From: Leptolinea sp. UBA4782
GTDB taxonomy: Bacteria > Chloroflexota > Anaerolineae > Anaerolineales > Anaerolineaceae
Assembly (NCBI GenBank): GCA_002403095.1
Contig: DHHC01000021.1
Location: 1-64,000 of the forward strand
Length of the DNA stretch: 64,000 nucleotides
Direction of reading: 5' to 3'
Part shown: positions 13,850 through 21,968 of the stretch, in pieces
How the letters are laid out: each line of letters begins with the position of its first letter
How positions within the stretch are numbered: position 1 is the stretch's first letter
Program-made: the position numbers and the translations under genes
The notes under the pieces: generated by a model
The model's input: the letters and a program-made list of their open reading frames with translations, nothing else
The model's database searches: none
What the model was told of the DNA's origin: nothing

Positions 13850-15607
13850 ATGACTGAAACCAATATTATCGCCGAACTACGCAACGTTTCTTACACTCAC
13901 TGGAACCACCAGGAACCCACGTTAAAGAATGTTACATTGCAGCTGCAAAGGGGAACACTTTCGGTCCTGGTTGGACCGGGAGGCAGCGGCAAGTCAACCC
14001 TGTGCGACCTGTTAAATGGCCGCATTCCCAAGCTGTTGGGCGGCCAGTTGACCGGCGAGGTGATTATCGACGGGCTGGATACCGCAAAGGTGGAAGTGAA
14101 AGAGCTCACCAAGCGGGTGGGGTCGGTCTCGCAGGATCCCGAAACCATGTTTGCCACCCTGTACGTCGAAGATGAGATCGCCTTTGGACCGGAAAACCTG
14201 CTGGTAGATGCGGATGAAATTCGCCTTACTGTGGAAGAACTGCTGGATGTGACCCAACTGCGCCCCCAACGGCGCAACCTGGTATGGCACCTTTCCGGCG
14301 GTCAGGTGCAAAAGCTGGGGCTGGCTACCGCCCTGGCTATGAAACCCTCCCTCATCATCCTGGATGAGCCCACCGCCAACCTGGACCCCATCGCCACCCT
14401 CAGCGTGTATGATATGGTCCTTAAATTACGCGAACAGGGTATGACCATCCTGCTGGTCATTCGGGAACTGGATGAATTCCTATCCTGTGCTGACCAGGTG
14501 CTCCTTTTGCAGGAAGGAACCCTCCTCACCTCCGGAACACCCCAGGAGGTGCTCAAATCTCACGGGGAAGCTATGTTCACCTCCCTGGGGGTTTGGCTGC
14601 CGGAGACGACCGAGATCGGCCTGACCCTCCGGAACCGGCACAATATCCAGATGCGGGACATTCCTATCACTGTACCGGAGACCATTGCCTTGCTGCAGGA
14701 CAATCACCTGCTGGATCAGCCCCTGGTGCTCCCCGTCCGGGAAGCACAGCCTGCCACAGTACAGCCGGAACTGCTGGTTGAAGCCAAAAACCTCAGCTTC
14801 CGCTATGCGGAAGGCACGCATGCCCTAAAAGATGTTTCTTTCAACATCCATGCTGGCGAGTTGCTGGCAATCGTCGGGCGCAACGGGGCAGGCAAGAGCA
14901 CCCTGGCCAAGCTGCTGGTTGGCCTGCTTAAACCGCAAGCCGGCAGCCTGACCTTGTTTGACAAACCGGCGGCACAGTGGAAGGTGGAAGACCTTGCCAA
15001 CCACATTGCCCTGGTCTTCCAGAATCCCGAGCACCAGTTCCTTACTGACAAAGTGTGGGACGAGATCGACTACAGCCTGCTGGCGCGCAACGTAACCGAC
15101 CTGGAAGTGCGCAAAGAGACCATCCAGGAATCGCTAACCCGCCTGGGACTGGAAGCTGTGGTGGATAAGCACCCGTTCTCCTTGAGCGCCGGAATGAAAC
15201 GCCGCCTGGGCGTTGCCACCATGCTGGTTTGCCGCCCGCGCATCCTGCTGGTGGATGAACCCACTTATGGGCAGGATAAACAGATGACGCAAACCCTGAT
15301 GCACTTCATGGAAGAGATCCGGGCAGAAGGGATAGCTGTAGTGATGATCACCCATGACATGCGCCTGGTGCAGGAGTATGCCCAGCGCGTGATCGTAATG
15401 AGCGAAGGGCAATTGCTGTTCGACGGCCAGCCCCAAGGCCTGTTCAACCAGGATGAGATCCTGCAGGCAGCCAACCTGCGCAAGACAGTTCTGCATGACC
15501 TGGTGAGTGAACTGACCGCCCGGGGCGTGCTTATCAGCGGCGAGGTGCGCACCACTTCTGACCTGCTGACAGCGCTCACCACCCGCGAGGAGGTGCAGAA
15601 TGGCTGA
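13850..15607 (+). CDS. ECF transporter ATPase with two fused ABC domains (YkoD-like)
   Basis: A 585-residue cytoplasmic energy-coupling ATPase with two complete ABC modules in one chain. Module 1: Walker A 'GPGGSGKSTL' (about 43-52), signature 'HLSGGQVQKLG', Walker B 'LIILDEPTANLDP'. Module 2: Walker A 'GRNGAGKSTLAKLL' (about 343-356), Q-loop 'VFQNPEHQF', signature 'FSLSAGMKRRLG' (Ser-Ala-Gly instead of Ser-Gly-Gly), Walker B 'ILLVDEPTYGQD'. This is the YkoD arrangement in which both ECF ATPases are fused. The frame overlaps the T-component gene by 8 nt, so expression is coupled. Confidence 0.9.
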   Translation: MTETNIIAELRNVSYTHWNHQEPTLKNVTLQLQRGTLSVLVGPGGSGKSTLCDLLNGRIPKLLGGQLTGEVIIDGLDTAKVEVKELTKRVGSVSQDPETMFATLYVEDEIAFGPENLLVDADEIRLTVEELLDVTQLRPQRRNLVWHLSGGQVQKLGLATALAMKPSLIILDEPTANLDPIATLSVYDMVLKLREQGMTILLVIRELDEFLSCADQVLLLQEGTLLTSGTPQEVLKSHGEAMFTSLGVWLPETTEIGLTLRNRHNIQMRDIPITVPETIALLQDNHLLDQPLVLPVREAQPATVQPELLVEAKNLSFRYAEGTHALKDVSFNIHAGELLAIVGRNGAGKSTLAKLLVGLLKPQAGSLTLFDKPAAQWKVEDLANHIALVFQNPEHQFLTDKVWDEIDYSLLARNVTDLEVRKETIQESLTRLGLEAVVDKHPFSLSAGMKRRLGVATMLVCRPRILLVDEPTYGQDKQMTQTLMHFMEEIRAEGIAVVMITHDMRLVQEYAQRVIVMSEGQLLFDGQPQGLFNQDEILQAANLRKTVLHDLVSELTARGVLISGEVRTTSDLLTALTTREEVQNG

Positions 15608-16385
15608 AGGTCAGCATAGTTTACGGTACATTGAGCGCGATGCCGTCATGCACCGCATTTACCCGCTGGTGAAACTGGCCTGGGTTTTCATGGTTGCAGC
15701 CGGACTGTTCCTGTACAAAACCCCCTTATCCGGCGCCATCAATTTTGTGATCCTGCTGCTGCTGACTGTCTTCCTGGGGAAAATACCCCTGCGCGAGATC
15801 CTAAGCAGCTCCAAATTCATCCTGGGGCTCGGGTTGATCCTGATGTTTTTCCATTTAATCGCTGACCCCGGAAATGTTGTTTACCAGCTTGGACCTTTGA
15901 AAGTGACGGATACCGGCTTGATCCAGGGTCCAATCTTTTTCTTCCGCCTATCAGTGGTCGTGCTGGCAAGTTTTGTGCTGATCTGGACAACCGACACGCG
16001 CGACCTGATGGTTTCCCTTGCCAAGGCGGGCATACCCTACCGGTTCGCCTTTGCCGTATTCCTGGCGCTGCGCTTCCTGCCGCTTGTTCAGCAGGAGGTA
16101 GATGCCGTCCGCTCAGCCCACGCCATCCGCGGCAGGGCTTCGAAATCTTCGCTCGGTCACCGCATCAAGCTCTGGCAGCGCTATATGTTCACCGTCCTGG
16201 TGAATGGCCTTCGCAAGGCCGAAGCAGCAGCCGCTGCGCTGGAATGCCGCGCCTTTGGCAGCAGCCCGACACGGACGTATGTGAAGGATGTCCATTTTCA
16301 CGCCGTTGACCTGGTCCTATTGATCGTAACTGCTGCAATTATCACCGTCCTGGTCCTGAGGGAAAGGACCGGTTTCCTGTTCTAG
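15600..16385 (+). CDS. ECF transporter T component (YkoC-like)
   Basis: A 261-residue membrane protein of the CbiQ/EcfT family, with an N-terminal and a C-terminal group of hydrophobic spans and a long cytoplasmic helical arm between about residues 150 and 225. The arm carries the two coupling motifs, 'HAIRGRASKS' and 'AALECRAFGSSP' (Ala-x3-Arg-x2-Gly pattern), that dock into the two ATPase domains. It starts inside the end of the ATPase gene (GAGGAGG ahead of the ATG) and completes a full group-I type ECF importer with its own dedicated ATPase. Confidence 0.88.
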   Translation: MAEGQHSLRYIERDAVMHRIYPLVKLAWVFMVAAGLFLYKTPLSGAINFVILLLLTVFLGKIPLREILSSSKFILGLGLILMFFHLIADPGNVVYQLGPLKVTDTGLIQGPIFFFRLSVVVLASFVLIWTTDTRDLMVSLAKAGIPYRFAFAVFLALRFLPLVQQEVDAVRSAHAIRGRASKSSLGHRIKLWQRYMFTVLVNGLRKAEAAAAALECRAFGSSPTRTYVKDVHFHAVDLVLLIVTAAIITVLVLRERTGFLF

Positions 16386-16404
16386 GGGGCAGCGCTAATC
16401 CAAC

Positions 16405-17307
16405 ATGCGGGTCTTTTTCGCTGATCATATAACGGTGCCTTTACCGGACAACCACCGCTTCCCTATGGCAAAGTATGCCATGCTGCATCATGCCCTTGTT
16501 GCCGAAGGTATATTACAGCCAGAGGAACTGGTTCCGCCTGAGCCAGCCACCCGGGCGCAGGTGACCGTGGCTCACACCCCGGAGTATTTCGATGCCTTTG
16601 TGGATGGCAGCCTGGCGCCCGAGGTCATCCGCGAAATCGGCATCCCCTGGAGCCCTGAATTTGTTCAGCGTACCCTGGCAAGCATGGGCGGATCTATCGC
16701 AGCCGCCAGGCAGGCCTTGAAAGACGGATTCTCCGGCAACCTGGCCGGGGGTACGCATCACGCTCTGGCAGACCGCGGAGGGGGATTTTGCGTTTTCAAC
16801 GACATTGCCATTGTCAGCAAGCTGCTGCTGCAGGAAGGCGCTGCAGAGCGGATTGCTGTGGTTGACCTGGATGTCCACCAGGGGAATGGCACCGCCGCTA
16901 TCCTGGCAGGCGAACCGCGCACGTTCCTGTTCAGTATGCACGGACAGAAGAATTTCCCATTCCGCAAAGTACCCTCCACCCTCGATATCGGCCTGCCGGA
17001 CAATGCCTCGAATACAGTATTCCTTACTTCACAACAGACAGGGTTGGATGAAGTACGCGCTTTCTCCCCGGACCTGGTCATTTACCAGGCTGGTGTCGAT
17101 CCGCTGGAAACCGACCGCCTGGGACGCCTGAACCTGACCATGGACGGCCTGGCAGAGCGCGACAGGATGGTACTGCAGTTGTGCCGGGATACCCGCATCC
17201 CTGTCGTCATGCTGATGGGCGGCGGTTACGCCAAACCGATCGAGGATACTGTCCTGGCGCATGTCCAATCCTACAGGATAGCCCGCCAGGTGTTTTCCAG
17301 CCTGTAA
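16405..17307 (+). CDS. Histone deacetylase family zinc amidohydrolase
   Basis: A 300-residue arginase/deacetylase-fold enzyme. Seen: 'LAGGTHHALADRGGGFCVFND' (two active-site His, about 116-136), 'VVDLDVHQGNGT' (Asp and His zinc ligands), 'YQAGVDPLE' (third zinc Asp) and 'MLMGGGYAK'. The short length and 'GGTHHA' form resemble class IV (HDAC11-like) bacterial enzymes, which may deacetylate polyamines, acetoin-related proteins or small amides; the substrate is not evident. It starts 19 nt after the transporter operon and may share its transcript. Confidence 0.87.
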   Translation: MRVFFADHITVPLPDNHRFPMAKYAMLHHALVAEGILQPEELVPPEPATRAQVTVAHTPEYFDAFVDGSLAPEVIREIGIPWSPEFVQRTLASMGGSIAAARQALKDGFSGNLAGGTHHALADRGGGFCVFNDIAIVSKLLLQEGAAERIAVVDLDVHQGNGTAAILAGEPRTFLFSMHGQKNFPFRKVPSTLDIGLPDNASNTVFLTSQQTGLDEVRAFSPDLVIYQAGVDPLETDRLGRLNLTMDGLAERDRMVLQLCRDTRIPVVMLMGGGYAKPIEDTVLAHVQSYRIARQVFSSL

Positions 17308-17340
17308 GCTCAGCTACACTACATTCCTTGCCGGTTACGG

Positions 17341-17346
17341 TATAAT
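17341..17346 (+). promoter_or_regulatory. -10 element of the histidine phosphatase gene
   Basis: A perfect TATAAT lies 34 nt before the ATG at 17381, followed by GAGGGA as Shine-Dalgarno. A good -35 is not seen. Confidence 0.4.
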
Positions 17347-17380
17347 CCCGGCAGGGGAAAATCATCCCGAGGGAATATCT

Positions 17381-18085
17381 ATGCAGCTTTATTTTGTACG
17401 GCACGGCCAATCAGAAAACAACCTGTTATGGGAAATACACGGGTATGAACTGGGACGCAGCGATGACCCGGATCTGACCGAACGCGGCCAATTACAGGCA
17501 CAGGCAGTCGCTGGCCTGATTGCATCCGGTCACCCGCAATATCCATGCCTGGGAAATCCAGGCGGATTCGGCATTACGCATGTGTACAGCAGCCTGATGG
17601 TGCGGGCTGCTGCCACCGGGCACGCCATCGCAGACCGTCTTGACCTGCCACTGACCGCCTGGCCAGAGGTGCATGAGACTGGCGGGATTTACCATGACAT
17701 TGAAGACCAGCAGGTCGGGCAGCCCGGCAAAACCCGCTCTTATTTACAGGAACGCTTCCCGCGATTGGTCTTGCCCAATTGGGTGGATGAAAACGGCTGG
17801 TGGAACCGCCCCTTCGAAGAGCGGCCGGAGCGCATCCTGCGCGCCAGGAAGGTTGTGGAACAGCTATACGAAAGACACGGGGGTACAGACGATAAAGTTG
17901 TGATGGTCAGCCATGGCGGTTTCTACAATTACCTGCTGGCTGCTCTGATGGACCTGCCAGCCCGCAACCCGGTCTGGTACCTGCTGAACAACACAGCAAT
18001 CAGCCGGATCGATTTCAACAGAGATGAGGTACTGGTGGTTTACCAGAACCGCATCGACCACCTCGGACCGGATCTGCTAGAGTAA
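17381..18085 (+). CDS. Histidine phosphatase superfamily protein
   Basis: A 234-residue phosphoglycerate-mutase-fold protein. Seen: 'YFVRHGQSENN' with the phosphorylated His8, the Arg in 'SSLMVRAAATGHAIA', and the second His in 'VMVSHGGFYNYLLA'. Compared with 190-200 residue relatives it has an inserted stretch at about 95-145 ('GIYHDIEDQQVGQPGKT'). The substrate is unknown; the closest well-studied relatives act on small phosphate esters. It stands alone between its own promoter and the repeat/terminator region at 18.1-18.3 kb. Confidence 0.8.
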   Translation: MQLYFVRHGQSENNLLWEIHGYELGRSDDPDLTERGQLQAQAVAGLIASGHPQYPCLGNPGGFGITHVYSSLMVRAAATGHAIADRLDLPLTAWPEVHETGGIYHDIEDQQVGQPGKTRSYLQERFPRLVLPNWVDENGWWNRPFEERPERILRARKVVEQLYERHGGTDDKVVMVSHGGFYNYLLAALMDLPARNPVWYLLNNTAISRIDFNRDEVLVVYQNRIDHLGPDLLE

Positions 18086-18129
18086 GAACGAAGATAAGCC
18101 AGGGCAAAACCCCTCTGGCGTGCATTAAT

Positions 18130-18240
18130 TGTCATTCTGAACGAAGTGAAGAATCTCGCCCTGAAAGTCCAAAACAAGAACCTTCGGCCGCAATCGCCCT
18201 CAGGAAGACGACGTAGACTGATCTGTCATCCTGACAAATC
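18130..18240. repeat. Degenerate palindromic interspersed repeat, copy A
   Basis: The left arm 'GTCATTCTGAACGAAGTGAA' at 18131-18150, followed by 'GAATCTCGCC', and a right part with 'CCTTCGGCCGCAATC' and 'CCTCAGGAAGACGAC' resemble the better copy at 27621-27702. The ends are imperfect inverted repeats of about 15 nt. Another partial end ('TGTCATCCTGACAAATCGAA') lies at about 18219-18240. Such short non-coding, hairpin-forming elements occur in many copies in bacterial genomes. Confidence 0.6.
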
Positions 18241-18267
18241 GAAGAGAATTGCTCTTAAAAGCATAAG

Positions 18268-18297
18268 AAAAACCCGGCTCCTTGTGATCCGGGTTTT
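18268..18297. terminator. Bidirectional intrinsic terminator
   Basis: Arms AAAACCCGG and CCGGGTTTT flank an 11-nt loop; A-tract on one side and T-tract on the other fit termination for both the histidine phosphatase gene (plus) and the creatininase gene (minus), which converge here. Confidence 0.75.
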
Positions 18298-18303
18298 GGT
18301 TCC

Positions 18304-19077
18304 CTAGAACGAAAAATGCCTGACCTGCTTCAACGCGGCAGCTGTCTGCCTGGCAGCATCATCCAGGTATTTTTCTCCACGCGCAGGGTCAGCTGTGTGG
18401 GGATTGCCCAGTACCCCCTCCGAGGCAATATCATCCGTCAGCCAGGCAAAATTTAAAGCGCCCATGAACGGCGGGGTTTCCTGTGCCAGCAGCCTCTCCG
18501 GAATGCCGTGCGGAGCCTGATCCATGTGCACCAGGTCCGGTGTACAACTTAGCAGGACCGAGGTCTCCACATCCCCGGCGTGGATGCCGAAGACTTTCTC
18601 GCTCTCGCTTAATCCTTCCTCCGGCACCGCAACCCGCAGGAAGAGGTGTAAAGCGAACACCATCAGCCCGGTCTTCTCGCGGATGTCGCGGATGGCAAAG
18701 TCGATCACTTCGGTATTGCCGCCGTGACCGTTGAGGATGACAAAGCGCTTGAACCCGCTGCGGGCAACGCTCTCTCCGATCTCCATTAGCACATGCAGCA
18801 GGGTTTCTGCGGTCAGGGTAACGGTGCCGGCAAAGTGGATGTGCTCATTGCTCTTACCGTATGCCTGGTGCGGGAGGGTATAGATGCCCGGCTCATCGCC
18901 CAACAAGCTCAGGCTGCGCTGCAGCACTTCCTGGGTGATGATGCTGTCGGTGTAAACCGGCAGGTGTGGGCCGTGCTGCTCAATGGAGGCAACCGGTAAA
19001 ACCACAACCGCATGTTCTTTATCCGGCAGGGTTGCAATCTGGCGGCTGGTCAGGTGGGGTAAAAAGTGTGCATCCAT
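18304..19077 (-). CDS. Creatininase family amidohydrolase
   Basis: A 257-residue metal-dependent amidohydrolase. Seen: 'VVLPVASIEQHGPHLPVYTDS' (metal ligands Glu, His and Asp near residues 30-48), 'VILNGHGGNTEVI' (His ligand) and 'DVETSVLLSC' (Glu ligand). The family includes creatininase and enzymes opening formamide or lactam bonds, such as in riboflavin/F420 or mycofactocin metabolism, so the true substrate is uncertain. Start 19077 is chosen because the alternative upstream codon lies inside the preceding ppk2 gene; the two genes are 4 nt apart. Confidence 0.83.
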   Translation of the reverse strand: MDAHFLPHLTSRQIATLPDKEHAVVVLPVASIEQHGPHLPVYTDSIITQEVLQRSLSLLGDEPGIYTLPHQAYGKSNEHIHFAGTVTLTAETLLHVLMEIGESVARSGFKRFVILNGHGGNTEVIDFAIRDIREKTGLMVFALHLFLRVAVPEEGLSESEKVFGIHAGDVETSVLLSCTPDLVHMDQAPHGIPERLLAQETPPFMGALNFAWLTDDIASEGVLGNPHTADPARGEKYLDDAARQTAAALKQVRHFSF

Positions 19078-19081
19078 GTGC

Positions 19082-19894
19082 TTACCCGACCAACTCTGTG
19101 CGGTATTTTTCAATATCCTCAGCCGGTTGAGGATATTTCATTTTCAGTTTTTCCAGGGTGGCAACCATGATGCGTGATATCGCCAGGTTGCGGTACCATT
19201 TCTTATCCGATGGGATCACATACCAGGGCGCCCACTGGCGGCTGGTCTTCTCCAGCACAGCTTCGTAGGCTTTCTGGTATTCATCCCACTGCGCCCGCGT
19301 GTCCAGGTCACCCGGGTTGAACTTCCAGCGTTTGGCAGGGTCGTCCACCCTCTCCAGCAGGCGTTCACGCTGTTCATCTTTGTTGACGTGCAGGAAGAAT
19401 TTCAAGATAGTAGTGCCTTCATCCGCCAGCATGCGCTCGAAAGCGTTGATGTGGTCGAAACGTTTTTTCCAGACATTATCGGGAACCAGCTTGAGCACCC
19501 TGACAGCCAGCACATCTTCATACTGGCTGCGGTTGAAGATGACAATCTCGCCTTTCGCGGGGGTGTACTTGTGGATCCTCCACAGGTAATCATGGGAGAG
19601 TTCTTCGGGGGTGGGCACCTTGAAAGAGGCTACTTTTACCCCCTGCGGGTTGACCCCGTCAAATACATGCCGGATGACTCCGTCCTTGCCGGCTGCATCC
19701 ATGCCCTGCAGGATGATGAGCAGTTTATGCTTGCCTTCTGCGTACAGCAGTTCTTGCAGCGACTCCAGCTTAGCATTCAGCTTTTCGATTTCCGGAGCGG
19801 CATCCGCCTTTTTGCCCTCAAAATCAGGCGTGCTGTCTGTTTTCCATTCATTTAGATCGACTTTCTTCCCGGGTTCGACATAAAATTGTTTCAC
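19082..19894 (-). CDS. Polyphosphate kinase 2 family (polyphosphate:nucleotide phosphotransferase)
   Basis: A 270-residue PPK2 protein. Seen: Walker A 'LQGMDAAGKDGVIRHVF' (about 64-80), 'GVNPQGVKVASFKVPT', 'DYLWRIHKY', Walker B-like 'IVIFNRSQYEDVL', and lid 'RWKFNPGDLDTRAQWDEY'. The single PPK2 domain and the 'PTPEELSHDYLWR' form match enzymes that phosphorylate nucleotides (ADP or AMP) from polyphosphate. The start is GTG with AGGAGGTG 4 nt upstream, a strong signal. It is followed at once by the creatininase gene. Confidence 0.88.
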   Translation of the reverse strand: MKQFYVEPGKKVDLNEWKTDSTPDFEGKKADAAPEIEKLNAKLESLQELLYAEGKHKLLIILQGMDAAGKDGVIRHVFDGVNPQGVKVASFKVPTPEELSHDYLWRIHKYTPAKGEIVIFNRSQYEDVLAVRVLKLVPDNVWKKRFDHINAFERMLADEGTTILKFFLHVNKDEQRERLLERVDDPAKRWKFNPGDLDTRAQWDEYQKAYEAVLEKTSRQWAPWYVIPSDKKWYRNLAISRIMVATLEKLKMKYPQPAEDIEKYRTELVG

Positions 19895-19984
19895 TGTTCA
19901 CCTCCTGAGCAGAGCTCCCTGGATTATTAGTAATCTCTCACGCACTTTTCCTATTTTACAATGGAATGGCACCGTGAATTCAAA

Positions 19985-19990
19985 TATAAT
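19985..19990 (+). promoter_or_regulatory. -10 element of the P-II-like gene
   Basis: TATAAT 33 nt before the ATG at 20024; a GGAGGT Shine-Dalgarno follows. The -35 region is not convincing. Confidence 0.4.
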
Positions 19991-20023
19991 AGGATAAATG
20001 TATTAAGGGGACGGAGGTTAACA

Positions 20024-20383
20024 ATGTACATGTGCATGTTCGTTTTAAATGATCCAGACCGGCTGGATGAAATTCTCGAAGCCTGGAACGCAGCCGGCAT
20101 CAGCGGCGCAACCATTTTGGAAAGCACCGGCAGTTACCGTTACCGCGCCAATTTGAGCAAGCTGCATATGCGCTTCTTGCCTGAAGCACACCAATTGATG
20201 TCTGACCAGTTCAACTATACCCTTTTTGTGCTGGTGAGGGAAAGAGCCCAGGTGGATGCCTGCCTGCAGGTTATCGAACAGGTCATCGGTGACCTGAACA
20301 ATCCAGACACTGGCGTTTTCGCTGCCTGGCCGCTGGAAGTGATCGAGGGAGTGTCTTCAGGTGCTGTAAAGGAAGGCTCCTGA
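20024..20383 (+). CDS. P-II-like (ferredoxin-fold) small regulatory protein
   Basis: A 119-residue protein. The opening 'MCMFVLNDPDRLDEILEAWNAAGISGATILES' matches the beta-alpha-beta start of P-II (GlnB-like) proteins, and 'LFVLVRERAQVDACLQVIEQVIGDLNNPDTGVFAAWPL' matches their second half. The T-loop region is short and lacks the uridylylated Tyr motif, so it is not a classical nitrogen regulator. The ATG at 20024 has GGAGGT 6 nt upstream. Its stop overlaps the antiporter start (TGATG), a coupling that suggests it senses a ligand and controls that transporter, as P-II-like proteins do elsewhere (inference). Confidence 0.6.
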   Translation: MYMCMFVLNDPDRLDEILEAWNAAGISGATILESTGSYRYRANLSKLHMRFLPEAHQLMSDQFNYTLFVLVRERAQVDACLQVIEQVIGDLNNPDTGVFAAWPLEVIEGVSSGAVKEGS

Positions 20384-21372
20384 TGGTCTGGATTGAATTT
20401 GTTGTTTCTGCATTACTCATTGTCTATGTCGCCATTAAACTGGCGGAATACGGGGATGCCCTCGCAGCCCGTACCGGGTTGGGTGGACTTTTTGTGGGCA
20501 CCCTGTTGATAGCAGGAACAACATCCCTGCCCGAAGTGCTGACCTCCATCAGCTCGTTGCAGCTGGGTGAACCCAACCTGGCAGCTGGCAACCTGTTTGG
20601 AAGTAACATGTTCAATATGTTCCTGCTGGCAGTGGTTGACATGGTGAACCACAGGAAGCGCATCCTGCGCGGAGCAGCAATGAAGCATACCCTGACGGGC
20701 AGCCTGACCATGCTGCTTGTCGCGTTCGCCGTATTTTTCATCCTGGCAGATATTGACCTGAGTCTGGGCTGGATAGGGGCTGACAGCATTGTAATCATGC
20801 TGCTGTATATTGTGGCTGTCTGGCTGATCTACCGGCAAAGCCCCCAGCCGGGTCACGGCCACGCAGCACCACCCATTCCTGACTCGGTACCCAAACTTGG
20901 TGTTGCCATTTTTGGGTTTGCCCTGGCTGCAGCCGGCTTGATCTTTATTACACCCTGGATGGTACGTACCAGCAATGATATTGCCACAATCACCGGGCTG
21001 GGAACAACATTCATCGGGACAACCCTGGTTGCCCTGGTCACTTCTTTGCCGGAACTGGTCACCACCATCACTGCCATCCGCCTGGGAGCAGCCGATATGG
21101 CAGTGGGCAACCTGTTCGGCAGCAACATGTTCAACATGTTTGCCCTCGGGCTGACGGATGTATTCTTCACCCAGGGACGTTTCTTATCCGTTGTGGACCC
21201 GGCATTCCTGGTCATTGCCAGCCTGGGATTGATCATGACCGGAATGGCATTGATCGGAAACCTCGCCCGCCTTGAGCGTAGAGTGTTGTTCATTGAACTG
21301 GACGCCCTTGCACTGTTACTGGTGTATTTTGGCGGTATCTGGCTACTGTATACCAGGGGCATTGCCCCCTGA
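20383..21372 (+). CDS. Calcium/cation antiporter, CaCA superfamily
   Basis: A 329-residue membrane protein with about ten spans and the two inverted alpha-repeats of the Ca2+/cation antiporter family: 'TTSLPEVLTSISS' with 'AAGNLFGSNMFNMFLLA' (about 47-85) and 'VTSLPELVTTITA' with 'AVGNLFGSNMFNMFALG' (about 220-258). The acidic residues in 'SLPE' bind the ion. A cytoplasmic loop near residues 148-165 separates the halves. Likely exchanges Ca2+ (or another cation) for Na+ or H+. Translationally coupled to the P-II-like gene. Confidence 0.88.
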   Translation: MVWIEFVVSALLIVYVAIKLAEYGDALAARTGLGGLFVGTLLIAGTTSLPEVLTSISSLQLGEPNLAAGNLFGSNMFNMFLLAVVDMVNHRKRILRGAAMKHTLTGSLTMLLVAFAVFFILADIDLSLGWIGADSIVIMLLYIVAVWLIYRQSPQPGHGHAAPPIPDSVPKLGVAIFGFALAAAGLIFITPWMVRTSNDIATITGLGTTFIGTTLVALVTSLPELVTTITAIRLGAADMAVGNLFGSNMFNMFALGLTDVFFTQGRFLSVVDPAFLVIASLGLIMTGMALIGNLARLERRVLFIELDALALLLVYFGGIWLLYTRGIAP

Positions 21373-21403
21373 GCCTGGCTGAGGGGATTGAAAAGAGTAG
21401 ACT

Positions 21404-21889
21404 ATGCGCAAGTTAATCGGGTTGCTGGCAGCCGCTGTCATCCTCCTCTCCATGGCATGTTCATGGTTCCAGGTTGAGCCCACGCCCGTCCAGCCGACCG
21501 CGACCATAACACCTGCACCTACTGCAACCATCCTGCCAACTCCCGGATTGCAGATGCAAGCCAGCACGGTCACAATTGCTCCCGGCGAGCAGTTATCAAT
21601 CACCGTGACCGTGGTCAACGTGCTCGATGCAACCTGCACCAGCCTGTACTATAAAGACGGATCCATGACGGCATACGCCTGGCTGGGGGAAAGTGATTCG
21701 CAGTTACTCGAGCTCGCTTCAGAGATCAAGCCTTCCGGCAACCTTACCTTTACCTTAACCGGCAAGTCTCCCGGTACAGCAGAAATCAAGGCAGCCTGTG
21801 CGGGTAATGTCCGTTTCCAGCATGGAAAAGAAACTATCCTGGACCAGTGGTACGGGGTGAGCGAACCGGTTTTCATCACCATCCGGTAA
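21404..21889 (+). CDS. Small lipoprotein with Thr/Pro linker
   Basis: A 161-residue exported protein. N-terminal signal 'LLAAAVILLSMAC' ends in a lipobox (LSMAC, Cys at about 19), followed by a Thr/Pro/Ala-rich linker to about residue 45 and a beta-rich domain of about 110 residues ('QASTVTIAPGEQLSITVTVVN', 'NLTFTLTGKSPGTAEIKAAC', 'VSEPVFITIR') that reads like an Ig or CARDB-type fold with two Cys that could form a disulfide. Function unknown. It follows the antiporter by 31 nt and ends at a bidirectional terminator. Confidence 0.7.
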   Translation: MRKLIGLLAAAVILLSMACSWFQVEPTPVQPTATITPAPTATILPTPGLQMQASTVTIAPGEQLSITVTVVNVLDATCTSLYYKDGSMTAYAWLGESDSQLLELASEIKPSGNLTFTLTGKSPGTAEIKAACAGNVRFQHGKETILDQWYGVSEPVFITIR

Positions 21890-21910
21890 GCAAGTAAATA
21901 CACACAAACG

Positions 21911-21948
21911 GGCAGCCATTTGTGAGAGAGAATGGCTGCCTGTCTTTT
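21911..21948. terminator. Bidirectional intrinsic terminator
   Basis: A perfect 10-bp stem (GGCAGCCATT/AATGGCTGCC) with a 10-nt loop, followed by TGTCTTTT on the plus strand; it separates the convergent lipoprotein genes. Confidence 0.8.
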
Positions 21949-21968
21949 AATAATACCAACCTGGCAGG

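Noticed and set aside
18130..18303. Small RNA or tRNA gene between the histidine phosphatase and creatininase genes
   Set aside because: The structure is explained by the interspersed repeat and the terminator; no promoter or cloverleaf is visible.
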